Origin: Legionella worsleiensis
GTDB lineage: Bacteria > Pseudomonadota > Gammaproteobacteria > Legionellales > Legionellaceae
DNA length: 64,000 nucleotides
Assembly: GCF_001467535.1 (NCBI RefSeq)
Contig: NZ_LNZC01000004.1
Span: 1-64,000, forward strand
Direction of reading: 5' to 3'
The first letter of the stretch is position 1. Every line of letters begins with the position of its first letter. A program made the position numbers and the translations under genes. Of the stretch, positions 29,318-37,207 are shown piece after piece. The notes beneath the pieces were generated by a model, which worked only from the letters and a program-made list of their open reading frames with translations, was not told the origin of the DNA and made no database searches.

Positions 29318-29413
29318 CAAAAATACCTTTCAAAAATTCATCGTAAAAAACGATACAGGCGCCCCTCACACGACAGACTCAAAAAAAAGAATAATCACCT
29401 CGCCCCAAAGAGG

Positions 29414-30013
29414 TTAACGGGCAATTTTATCAGATTTCAATGCAATAAGTGATTTAGCCATATCCTGAGTAAAAGAATTTAAATTAGAATTCATACTTTC
29501 AACCAAGGCATCTACCGTAAGAATGGCAGTGTGCAGGTGATAATAACGATCATATTTTTTCAGGACATTATCCTGTCTTGAGATAGAGTAACTGGCACGC
29601 AAACTACTGTCACCGTGCTTGTCTATCTTAAATTCAGCGATATCTATTTGGAGCGTGTAATCAGGCTTAAAATCGATATCCCAGGGAGCGTCTTCTATAA
29701 CGATACCCGGTATGAGTGTATTTAAATTAGTCTTAATGACTCCCTTAATGTTTTTATCCAGTGATTCGGCCCATTGATGAAATTCATCCAGGGTTACCCG
29801 GTTTAACCCGTCATGAATCACCAGTTGCGGTTTTTCAGTAAACGCAGGTGTATGAATGGGCTCAAGGCCAATAGTCAAAAAAGTATGCCCGGCAACAGGC
29901 ACTGATTTGAATGGAAGAGGATGTAACAAGTAAAATTCTGGCTGCTTGCTTCGCCCACAAGCACACAGCATGAATCCCAAGACTGTAATAACAACCAACC
30001 GACTCATGCTCAT
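29414..30013 (-). CDS. ABC-type transport auxiliary lipoprotein, PqiC/DUF330-like
   Basis: This 199-residue lipoprotein has the signal peptide VVITVLGFMLCACG, with Cys as acylation site. The mature part has the PqiC-like features FYLLHPLP, ITRPQLVIHDGLNRV-type strands (here EKPQLVIHDGLNRV) and FDPRATLEVEV-like DYTLQIDIAEF. Such proteins sit in the outer membrane and partner MCE proteins that bridge the periplasm. It overlaps the MCE gene upstream by four bases. It is the last gene of the lipid-transport operon. Confidence 0.8.
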   Translation of the reverse strand: MSMSRLVVITVLGFMLCACGRSKQPEFYLLHPLPFKSVPVAGHTFLTIGLEPIHTPAFTEKPQLVIHDGLNRVTLDEFHQWAESLDKNIKGVIKTNLNTLIPGIVIEDAPWDIDFKPDYTLQIDIAEFKIDKHGDSSLRASYSISRQDNVLKKYDRYYHLHTAILTVDALVESMNSNLNSFTQDMAKSLIALKSDKIAR

Positions 30014-30756
30014 CGTTTACCTCGCAGCAAAGACTCAGGATTTCGTGATAAATAATCGGTCAAATTTTGAGTGGAGGAGGCAGCATCTGCAATTTTTTGC
30101 ATGGTCAAACTAAAGTAGGTCATGGCTGGAGGAAGGTTTCTATCCATACGCATCGCCAATAGGGACATATTATTACTCATGGCCTGGATGGACTGAATTA
30201 AATCACTCACCTCTTTGGACGTAATCAGTGTTTTAAAGGCATCAAAGGACAATTTAGCCGATTTAATGGAGTCATCAAGAGTCGTGGATTTTTCAACACG
30301 GCTTCGGGTAGGGAATACCGGATAGCCATTAAAAAAGATATCATTGGCTGGTGTATAAGTATCCATTTTCACGAGTTCAATTTCTGCATTACCGGTTATA
30401 AAATTCGGGGTCGAAACCTGAGCAACGTAGCCGTTATCGATTAACAGATGAATGGGATTTTGTGTAAATCCAAGATTTTTTTCTACAAAAAACTGGACAT
30501 AAACAGGAATCCTTACCTTATTCATTGTTTTGTTTTCTGTTATTTCTATCAGTTTAACCTCACCAATTTTGACACCTCTGTAAGTAACAGGAGTCGTTGA
30601 GTTTAAACCTTTCAGGGATCCCTTGAAAAACATCACATACATTTGTGAGCGGGCATGAATGAATTCTTGATAAAAAAAGACGGCCGCCATAGTCATCAAG
30701 ATGAACGCCCCCACAACGAACATACCTATTGATGTGTAAAATTTTTCAGAACGCAT
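30010..30756 (-). CDS. MCE-domain (MlaD-type) lipid transport protein
   Basis: The 248-residue protein has one N-terminal membrane helix (IGMFVVGAFILMTMAAVFF), then a single MCE domain with GSLKGLNSTTPVTYRGVKIGEV, the classic motif in which GLN...V...GV.VG repeats. A helical tail follows, as in MlaD and related subunits. It should anchor in the inner membrane and form a hexameric lipid channel. It lies eight bases after the permease-like gene and overlaps the lipoprotein gene. No ATPase gene accompanies it. Confidence 0.88.
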   Translation of the reverse strand: MRSEKFYTSIGMFVVGAFILMTMAAVFFYQEFIHARSQMYVMFFKGSLKGLNSTTPVTYRGVKIGEVKLIEITENKTMNKVRIPVYVQFFVEKNLGFTQNPIHLLIDNGYVAQVSTPNFITGNAEIELVKMDTYTPANDIFFNGYPVFPTRSRVEKSTTLDDSIKSAKLSFDAFKTLITSKEVSDLIQSIQAMSNNMSLLAMRMDRNLPPAMTYFSLTMQKIADAASSTQNLTDYLSRNPESLLRGKR

Positions 30757-30764
30757 CTTTTTCC

Positions 30765-31529
30765 CTAAAGATTGATAAAAATAATTGAGACACTACTTAC
30801 CGTTAACCACAAAGATCCACGCGTTAAAATTCGCGAAACCGCTCTACGCAACGGCACATGTCGAGTGGCAACCATGTAATAGTAATATCCTGCCGTAAAA
30901 CTGACAATGGAACAATACAGCAAAGTTTTAGCAACTGAACTAAGAAAGACAAATACGGTTGTGGTTCGTTCCAAATCCAGTAAGAACATATAATTACTTA
31001 CATTAAAAAAATTATGGAACGTCAAATACATGCTTAAAAAAATAATTAATATCAGATAGATGTATAGTAATAATCCCGTCGCATTGACGCCAATAATGAT
31101 TGGCAGGATGTATTCCAGAATGACATCCTGTGGGGAGCGCTGCAATTTGGTAATTTTAATCCGGGCGTTAATGATATTCAAAGAAACCTGCACACATAAA
31201 ACAAAACCAATGATTATGGGCAAGAAGTCCTGAACCAAAAGTGTTTGTGCAATAGACAGCGCTTTATCCTGTATATTGAAATTCTGCAAAACCGTATAAC
31301 TGTTAATCGATAAGGACATGGTCATTAACGCACAAATGATAATCAGGGGCAGGACTAAAGAAACACCGGAGTAATACAGAATTTTCCATACATTTTGCCA
31401 GGAAATGGACAAATTTCGGGTAACGATATTTTTGATGCTGTGACTTAAATGGCCAATAAAACTTAAAAAAAAGTAAACAGACCTTATAAACCGTATAAAA
31501 TAAGTCCCAATGCGATTAAAAACATACAT
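30765..31529 (-). CDS. Degenerate MlaE-like permease
   Basis: I start at 31529 because AGGGA precedes it; the frame is open to 31601. The 254-residue product has five or six hydrophobic segments and the position in front of an MCE gene expected of an MlaE permease. The C-terminal half (SSVAKTLLYCSIVSFTAGYYYY, then RAVSRILTRGSLWLTVSSV) aligns by eye with the MlaE ending. However, the cytosolic coupling segment that in MlaE reads like ELG-x-M-x-x-TEQ is here NARIKITKLQRSPQD, so the contact for an MlaF-type ATPase looks lost. With no ATPase gene present, energised transport is doubtful. Confidence 0.7.
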   Translation of the reverse strand: MYVFNRIGTYFIRFIRSVYFFLSFIGHLSHSIKNIVTRNLSISWQNVWKILYYSGVSLVLPLIIICALMTMSLSINSYTVLQNFNIQDKALSIAQTLLVQDFLPIIIGFVLCVQVSLNIINARIKITKLQRSPQDVILEYILPIIIGVNATGLLLYIYLILIIFLSMYLTFHNFFNVSNYMFLLDLERTTTVFVFLSSVAKTLLYCSIVSFTAGYYYYMVATRHVPLRRAVSRILTRGSLWLTVSSVSIIFINL

Positions 31530-31604
31530 TATAAAATTGTCCCTATCATTATTTGTTATCCTTAAGTGTGTTGCAGTACAACCAATCGGATTAATCAGCA
31601 AACT

Positions 31605-32255
31605 TCATTTACTGGTTAAATCAATTACCCGCTTAACAAATGTTGGGCCAGGATCCGTTTTATCCGTTTGGTAGGCCGGATCTTTTTCAAGCCAAAGAGG
31701 TGTGTTTTTATAATCAAGGTACTCATTGTGGCCAATAACATGGCGAATAGTAGGGTATTTTTTCTTTAAATAACACACCAAAAACGCATTCGCTTTTACC
31801 TGTTCTGCCGTTAAATCATCGTTACCGTCCACGCCGCCAATATTTTCTATGCCTATGGCATAATGATTTAGGCCAATGACATGCCGAGCCATCCAGGTTT
31901 CAGGCATCAGCTGATAAATGCGTCCATCTCTATCCACTACAAAATGGCTTGAAACATTTAACTCACCGGGGAGATCATTTCGCCTTGGTGAATTAATGGG
32001 TAACTTAGGCGAATCAAATATTCTAAATGTAACATCCAGTGATGGGATACACGTCCAATGCAACACAATCATTTTGGGCTCAATTTCGATGGACTGGGAA
32101 TCGATGCCATAATGAGTGAGCTGGTAATCACGAGTCAGGGCTATACGTTCCTTGCCAAATTGAATGGGTTTTTGATGAATGATTTGCGGATCATGGCATG
32201 AAAACGCATAGGCAAAGCGACATATAAAAAATAACAGCGACAAAATAATATTCAT
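31605..32255 (-). CDS. Secreted N-acetylmuramoyl-L-alanine amidase (Amidase_2)
   Basis: The protein is about 216 residues with a signal peptide ending FAYAFSC. It has Zn ligands typical of the T7-lysozyme/AmiD group: IVLHWTC, SSHFVVDRDGRIYQL, RHVIGLNHYAIGIENIGG and the distal HVIGHNEYLD with KTDPGPTF. It cleaves the amide bond between MurNAc and the stem peptide, probably for cell-wall recycling. The codon before the chosen ATG is GTG. It lies 75 bases upstream of the MlaE-like gene on the same strand and may head that operon. Confidence 0.88.
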   Translation of the reverse strand: MNIILSLLFFICRFAYAFSCHDPQIIHQKPIQFGKERIALTRDYQLTHYGIDSQSIEIEPKMIVLHWTCIPSLDVTFRIFDSPKLPINSPRRNDLPGELNVSSHFVVDRDGRIYQLMPETWMARHVIGLNHYAIGIENIGGVDGNDDLTAEQVKANAFLVCYLKKKYPTIRHVIGHNEYLDYKNTPLWLEKDPAYQTDKTDPGPTFVKRVIDLTSK

Positions 32256-32411
32256 CACGGGAATAGGCTCGCTAAAAGGAACTCATAATGAACTGATTAT
32301 AAACCTTAAATTTATGAATAAGTTAGTAAATTAGAGTTCTATTTTCATCTCATTTTACAAAATGACCTTTTTAGACTAAATAATAAACATGTACCTTCAC
32401 TTAGAGCACTA

Positions 32412-33815
32412 ATGAAAAAATGGACCGGGTTACTTGCATCTTTATTAATACTCGTTTTACTTGCTTATTACTTCATGGGATTTTTGGTAGAGCGCACCCT
32501 CAACAAAAATGTTGAGGCATTGTATAAGACACCTTTAGCAAGTTTAACCCTCAAGAATTACCAACGGGGCTGGTTCTCATCATGTGCTAGCCTTGTTTTA
32601 GAAATGCACATACCTGCTCAGCAAGTTACCGATGAAAACGGAAACATAAGAAACAACCTTCCGGTGGATTTAAAGATTCAATTCCCGCTGGCTATCAATC
32701 ATGGGCCATTCGTGATAACCGACTCGGGGATGCGCTTTGGCTTAGGATATGTATCGACCAAACCGCAAACACGTTATGGCGCATTATTAAACTACAGTAA
32801 CGATATGGTGTTTAAGTATTCGCTACCCGCAATTATTACCCAAGGCAAAACAGGCTCTCAGGATTATCAATTCGAATGGTTGGGGCTTAGAGCCGTTCTT
32901 AAAATATCGCCGGGTATAAATAAAATTAAAGGTTCTTGGAACATCAATGGCTTCAACGGCGAGGCAAATCATGTCTCCTTTAAACTGGGTAAAGTACAGC
33001 ATCATTTTGAATTGTACTATAAAGATGGGTTGTGGACGGGGCAAACTCGTTTATCCATCCCCTATTTCACGCTCAGTACGAATAATACTCAAGTCATTGA
33101 AATAGACCAGTTTAAACTGAAATTAGGATCAGATATCAATGATAAGCTGTTGGATTATAACGTAGGACTAAAACTTAAGAAATTATGGGTTAACAATCAG
33201 ATTTACGGGCCTGGATCGCTCAAGTTGAGTATAAAAAAACTGGATCCATCCGCTATGGCGAATATCAACCGTTTGCAGCGAACCATGTTAGAAAATAATC
33301 AACATCCTGAGCTCAATATGCTGGCCTTGCTTGCCGAGTTACCCAAACTGTTGTCCAGAGGCTCAGAATTTGAACTGTCCGAAATGTACTTAACAGTACC
33401 TCAGGGAAAAATAACGGGTAACCTGAAGATAACCTTACCACCAAACGACCTGAACGATCCCGCACAAATAATCAAAAAAGCATATGGCGAGGGACAATTC
33501 AAAGCACCGGCAGCGACTGTTAAAGCACTCATAGCCGCATCATTAGCCAATAATTCTCCAGATGACCTGACGCAATCCAATGATGCGGCTCAGGGAGTCA
33601 CAGCACGAGATCCCGTACCGGAATCCCCAAAAGACGCAATTGCGGTTAGTAATACTTCAACCACTGAAAATCAAGTAGAAAACATCTTGAAAAAATACAT
33701 CAATCAAGGTCTTTTAAAGGTTGAGGGAGATTATTACATCGTGGATATTAAAATAGAGAATCAACAATTGTTTATCAACAAAACACTGTTTAATCCCGAA
33801 ATGCTAAACCAATAA
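32412..33815 (+). CDS. DUF945/YdgA family protein
   Basis: The 467-residue protein has an N-terminal signal anchor (GLLASLLILVLLAYYFMGFLV) followed by YdgA-like sequence, including the early LTLKNYQRGWFSSCASLVLEM strand pattern characteristic of DUF945. The body is beta-rich and AsmA-like, and the last 60 residues (LKKYINQGLLKVEGDYYIVDIKIENQQL) complete the family domain. It is expected to be anchored in the inner membrane facing the periplasm. Its function is not defined. It is divergent from the amidase and ends at a strong hairpin. Confidence 0.85.
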   Translation: MKKWTGLLASLLILVLLAYYFMGFLVERTLNKNVEALYKTPLASLTLKNYQRGWFSSCASLVLEMHIPAQQVTDENGNIRNNLPVDLKIQFPLAINHGPFVITDSGMRFGLGYVSTKPQTRYGALLNYSNDMVFKYSLPAIITQGKTGSQDYQFEWLGLRAVLKISPGINKIKGSWNINGFNGEANHVSFKLGKVQHHFELYYKDGLWTGQTRLSIPYFTLSTNNTQVIEIDQFKLKLGSDINDKLLDYNVGLKLKKLWVNNQIYGPGSLKLSIKKLDPSAMANINRLQRTMLENNQHPELNMLALLAELPKLLSRGSEFELSEMYLTVPQGKITGNLKITLPPNDLNDPAQIIKKAYGEGQFKAPAATVKALIAASLANNSPDDLTQSNDAAQGVTARDPVPESPKDAIAVSNTSTTENQVENILKKYINQGLLKVEGDYYIVDIKIENQQLFINKTLFNPEMLNQ

Positions 33816-33829
33816 CATAAAAAAAGGCC

Positions 33830-33868
33830 AATCGCCGGGCTTTCTCTCTTAAGAGAAAGCTGGCGATT
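33830..33868. terminator. Bidirectional terminator hairpin
   Basis: AATCGCC (33830) and GGCTTTCTCT pair with AGAGAAAGC and GGCGATT (to 33868), a stem of about 16 bp with a one-base mismatch. An A-run precedes it and a T-rich stretch follows, so it can terminate both the DUF945 gene and the convergent beta-lactamase-like gene. Confidence 0.8.
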
Positions 33869-33886
33869 TATGTTTATGGTCTTTGT

Positions 33887-34969
33887 TTAACGATGCGCTG
33901 CCGTCATAAAATGATCATAAATGGCTCGACTGGCCAGTGCAATTGCTCGACTCCTTGAATAATCACTGGCAGCCTGGGATTTGACGTAAACCGCAATCGC
34001 AATATGTCCTTTGTTTTCGGGGAGAGTGATAATTCCCACATCACTGGCAAATCGAAACAGTTTTTTTGAACCCGGATAGTTTAAATAATCCTGTTCATCT
34101 ATCGCCCAAGTGCCTGTTTTATGTGCCACTTTAACATGACTCGGTAATAAACCTTTAATTCTGCTGCGGCCTGTTCTGCACTGCTCCATGATATTAATCA
34201 ATATTTTAGAACTGGATGCCGAAAGGGCTTCTTTTTTATATAACTTGACCAGAAGTTTTGCCATTTCATCAGGCGTGGTTGTATCACGTTTGTCCTTTTC
34301 AAAACGCTGCCAAGCCAACATTTTATTTTTAAGTGGAATGCTGTTGAATATTTTTTTCCAGGAGTAAACGGAACGAGGTGTATTCATTAACGCATGATCT
34401 ACATGATTGGTATCCATAAACATCTCAAGAATGGAGCGGTTAATTAAAATATTTTTAAAACCAAGTTCATACATCCATTTGGTTACATACTCAGGACCAT
34501 TCACCGTATGCAAAATGGTATCACTTGCACTGTTATCACTATCAGTAAGCATGTATTTGAGAATTTGCTGCATTGACATACTGATTTTTTTTCTTTCACA
34601 GGCATGATGTAAAGATCCTGACCCAGGAACAGCATTACTTAACCCCAATTTGATGATACGATTTAAAGAGTCCTTTTTTTGGTCTACTCGATGCAAGAAA
34701 GCCATGGCAATGGGCAATTTGATAGTACTTGCCATAAAAAATCGCTGGGTACTGTTGTGAGATATAACCTTATTATTTTCAATATGAATGGCTGAAATAC
34801 CGATTATTGCATTGGATTTTTTCTCTATAGCTGCAATTTTTTTGGCTATCTCAGCATCGCCTTGGGCAGCAAATGCCTTAAAAGAACTCAGGAAACAAAA
34901 AAGAGCATACAGAACAAAAAGCCCTGTTTTCATGAGTACGGTTTTTGGAGCAAATAATGTAATATTCAT
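33887..34969 (-). CDS. Class A beta-lactamase-like serine hydrolase
   Basis: The protein has a signal peptide (LFVLYALFCFLSSFKAFA) and the serine penicillin-recognition motifs: STIKLP (SxxK, nucleophile Ser), SDN in LTDSDNSASD, and HKTGTW near the C-terminus. It may instead start at an internal ATG at 34933, which gives a more compact signal peptide. The omega loop does not show a clean ExxLN; the nearest Glu is in ILEMFMDTNH. At 360 residues with an insertion after SDN it is longer than TEM-type enzymes. It could be a true beta-lactamase or a penicillin-binding hydrolase. It is monocistronic. Confidence 0.82.
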   Translation of the reverse strand: MNITLFAPKTVLMKTGLFVLYALFCFLSSFKAFAAQGDAEIAKKIAAIEKKSNAIIGISAIHIENNKVISHNSTQRFFMASTIKLPIAMAFLHRVDQKKDSLNRIIKLGLSNAVPGSGSLHHACERKKISMSMQQILKYMLTDSDNSASDTILHTVNGPEYVTKWMYELGFKNILINRSILEMFMDTNHVDHALMNTPRSVYSWKKIFNSIPLKNKMLAWQRFEKDKRDTTTPDEMAKLLVKLYKKEALSASSSKILINIMEQCRTGRSRIKGLLPSHVKVAHKTGTWAIDEQDYLNYPGSKKLFRFASDVGIITLPENKGHIAIAVYVKSQAASDYSRSRAIALASRAIYDHFMTAAHR

Positions 34970-35193
34970 AAAATACTCTTTATCCCTGGTTCATTATTCA
35001 TCGAAACCCACCCCTCTTTTAATACCATTATTTAATAATTACACTAAATTTAGTAGCACTTTTGCGGATATATTTTTTGCAGGAGCAATCACCATTACTC
35101 CTTTAATGGAAATGACTAAACTCAGGGGATGTTCACGTAGTAAAGCTGATTGCACATCGAATAACAACAACCGCTTACTCAGAGAATATTTTT

Positions 35194-35727
35194 TTACTGC
35201 AAAACACAATCGTCAGCACATGCCTTCCAGTTCACCTGTTCAAGCGCATTACTGGTAATCCTGACTTTCGTTAGATTACGATGCGAATTATCCAGTAAAA
35301 TAACATGTGCCGCAGTCACATGCTTACCCGAATATTTAAGCGCAATTCCTGCGATACCCAATTGATGCAAGGGACGATATTCCAGAATGTCTTTATGCTT
35401 TAAATAACGCCCAAAATAATAATCTTTAAAATCTGGGCTATCCATAGCAATGTACCCTTTCTTTTTTGCATCATAACTCTGCAGCTGTTGCAGTGAGCTT
35501 ATAAAATACAGTTTATTACTTTTGGGTACTGCTTTTAAAAAAATAAGCGCATCGCCATTCAGCAAGCTTTGCGATGTTACCGAGCGATGTCGGCCATCAT
35601 AATCAAAAGCCAGTACGGTTGAATTTAAAATTGGGCCTATTCGATGTGCGGGGCTTTGTTGAAAAAACAAATAAAACCCTATCCCTAAAATAAAAAAAAG
35701 CACTAGTCCCTTCAATCCCATAATCAT
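35194..35727 (-). CDS. Membrane-anchored hypothetical protein
   Basis: I do not recognise this 177-residue protein. It has one N-terminal hydrophobic helix (LKGLVLFFILGIGFYLFF) and then a soluble, probably periplasmic domain with many short beta-strands, ending KACADDCVLQ, where two Cys could form a disulfide. An internal ATG at 35721 is an equally good start. It is transcribed away from the GIY-YIG region and toward the beta-lactamase-like gene on the same strand, separated by 224 bases in which I saw no gene. Confidence 0.55.
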   Translation of the reverse strand: MIMGLKGLVLFFILGIGFYLFFQQSPAHRIGPILNSTVLAFDYDGRHRSVTSQSLLNGDALIFLKAVPKSNKLYFISSLQQLQSYDAKKKGYIAMDSPDFKDYYFGRYLKHKDILEYRPLHQLGIAGIALKYSGKHVTAAHVILLDNSHRNLTKVRITSNALEQVNWKACADDCVLQ

Positions 35728-35882
35728 CCTTAATGAATAGATACCTTCCTGGCGTTTCGCAAATTCAGTACAGTGTATTGAAATTTAACTGTATGGAAAG
35801 CCCTAACCCATGAATAATTATAGCTTATTTTATGCGTCAAGAAGCGAATATAAGTCGCATGATCCCAGATGGATATTAGGGT

Positions 35883-35934
35883 GTGTTGACAATTGCTCCC
35901 GCCTACGTGCCTCGACTTGTTCGAGGCATCCAAG
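35883..35934 (+). repeat. REP-like hairpin element, left copy of pair flanking GIY-YIG gene
   Basis: The core is CCTACGT (35902-35908), a 19-nt hairpin with a 7-bp stem and 5-nt loop (35909-35927), then ATCCA (35928-35932), preceded by GTGTTGACAATTGC. It is an inverted near-copy of 36386-36439, with one compensated stem pair (A-T here, G-C there). Confidence 0.9.
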
Positions 35935-35943
35935 AGATCTCGA

Positions 35944-36234
35944 TTAAGAACAAATTTCCTCATACAGATCACGCCACTCGGGATTAAGATCTTCAATCAA
36001 ATTAATTTTCCATTGTCTGCACCAGTTTTTAAAACGTTTTTCACGTCGAGCGGCTTCCAGGTAAGTTGAATGCATTTCGTAATAGACCAACATAGGAACA
36101 GTATACCGAGCAGTAAATCCTGATATTAATTTATTTTTGTGCTCCCAAACCCGTTTGATCACATCAGACATTGATCCGACATATAGAGTGCCATTGCGCT
36201 TACTCGCCATCATATAGACGTAAAATACGTTCAT
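35944..36234 (-). CDS. Small GIY-YIG nuclease domain protein
   Basis: This 96-residue protein is a free-standing GIY-YIG/URI domain (UPF0213 type). The two Tyr strands read FYVYMMAS and TLYVGS, the catalytic Arg lies in RVWEHKN, and the Glu is in YLEAARREKRFKNWCRQWK, with the C-terminal basic helix complete. Such proteins are of unknown in-vivo role; related domains cut DNA in homing endonucleases and UvrC. Notably the gene is bracketed closely by two inverted copies of a hairpin element, ten bases after one and about 150 bases before the other. Confidence 0.88.
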   Translation of the reverse strand: MNVFYVYMMASKRNGTLYVGSMSDVIKRVWEHKNKLISGFTARYTVPMLVYYEMHSTYLEAARREKRFKNWCRQWKINLIEDLNPEWRDLYEEICS

Positions 36235-36385
36235 TTATTCTTCCTTGTTATCGAGTTTTGGATTCGCTTGAATAATATCATTCAAATTGAACTGATTACA
36301 GAAGAGTAGGCTTGTCATAAATCCTTTGTTGTAGCATGATTTCGCTCTTTTTAATCAACGGATTAATGCCTTTAATTTGAGCATC

Positions 36386-36439
36386 CTTGGATGCCTCGGA
36401 CAAGCCGAGGCACGTAGGCGGGGGGGCAATTGTCAACAC
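36386..36439 (-). repeat. REP-like hairpin element, right copy of pair flanking GIY-YIG gene
   Basis: In minus orientation it reads GTGTTGACAATTG, a C-run, CCTACGT (36412-36418), the hairpin 36393-36411, and ATCCA (36388-36392). It matches the left copy except for one compensated stem pair and a longer C-run. Confidence 0.9.
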
Positions 36440-36523
36440 GTATAAGGGAGGATGAGCCCATATCATTGCCTATTTTTTAGACAAAAATTGAAGGATGACA
36501 GCGATAACGCCCTAACACTCACT

Positions 36524-36970
36524 CTAATTACCTGATTTGGCAAAATGACACGCAGCGCAAAGACCTTTTATTTCTACGGTACAATTAATAATTGAAAAAT
36601 CGATGGTGTTAGCAGATTCTGTTACAGCACTAAAATCAATAACACACTCCAGTTCTTTAACAAAATCACATTGATTACAAATAAGAAATTGAGCTTGTCC
36701 CACGTGGTGTCCATGCAAACAGGCAACATAAGACTTAAGACTGTCTATACAATGAACAAAGCCTTCCTGATGCCAGAACTGTATGGCTCGATAAACCGTC
36801 GGCGGTTTAGGATTGACCATTTCCAAAGACAATCGCTGTAATATATCGTAAGCGCCTAGCGGTTTTCTCTCATCGACCAAAATTTTGAGAACACGCTCCC
36901 TTGGCTCTGTAAATCGGTAGCCATGGTTCACACAATGTTTGTATGCTCTATCCAACAAATGATGCTTCAT
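36524..36970 (-). CDS. zur: Zinc uptake regulator, Fur family
   Basis: The 148-residue protein has the Fur fold. The winged helix contains GYRFTEPRERVLKIL and PKPPTVYRAIQFWHQEGFVH, the latter nearly identical in pattern to Zur rather than Fur. The structural zinc site is formed by CNQC and CAAC near the C-terminus. Zur represses zinc-acquisition genes when zinc is plentiful. The ATG at 36970 is preferred; the codon before is TTG. It is divergent from the P-type ATPase gene, with a perfect palindromic Zur-box candidate between them. Confidence 0.9.
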   Translation of the reverse strand: MKHHLLDRAYKHCVNHGYRFTEPRERVLKILVDERKPLGAYDILQRLSLEMVNPKPPTVYRAIQFWHQEGFVHCIDSLKSYVACLHGHHVGQAQFLICNQCDFVKELECVIDFSAVTESANTIDFSIINCTVEIKGLCAACHFAKSGN

Positions 36971-37124
36971 CAACGGTCTATACTATGGGTTTAATTATCT
37001 GGACGTTTTATTTTATCACACTCTTGATATCAATGAACGCAAATCACACCAAGAACTCTGCACCTCTCATAAATTCAATATAGTGTTTAAAAATTATGTA
37101 GTCTTACTTGCTCTTTAGCAATTG

Positions 37125-37143
37125 AGTGTTATATTATAACACT
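37125..37143. promoter_or_regulatory. Candidate Zur box
   Basis: AGTGTTATATTATAACACT is a perfect 19-bp palindrome centred at 37134, 65 bases before the ATPase start. The core TGTTATA-N-TATAACA matches the gammaproteobacterial Zur operator pattern. The adjacent divergent gene is zur itself. Confidence 0.8.
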
Positions 37144-37207
37144 TTTGAAGGTTGCCTTAAAAAATCTTCATCAGGCTCTCTCTTATCATTATCAATAGAG
37201 GAAAAGC

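Noticed and set aside
31661-31673. GTAGGCCGGAT motif resembling an enterobacterial REP
   Set aside because: It lies inside the amidase coding sequence and has no following palindrome.
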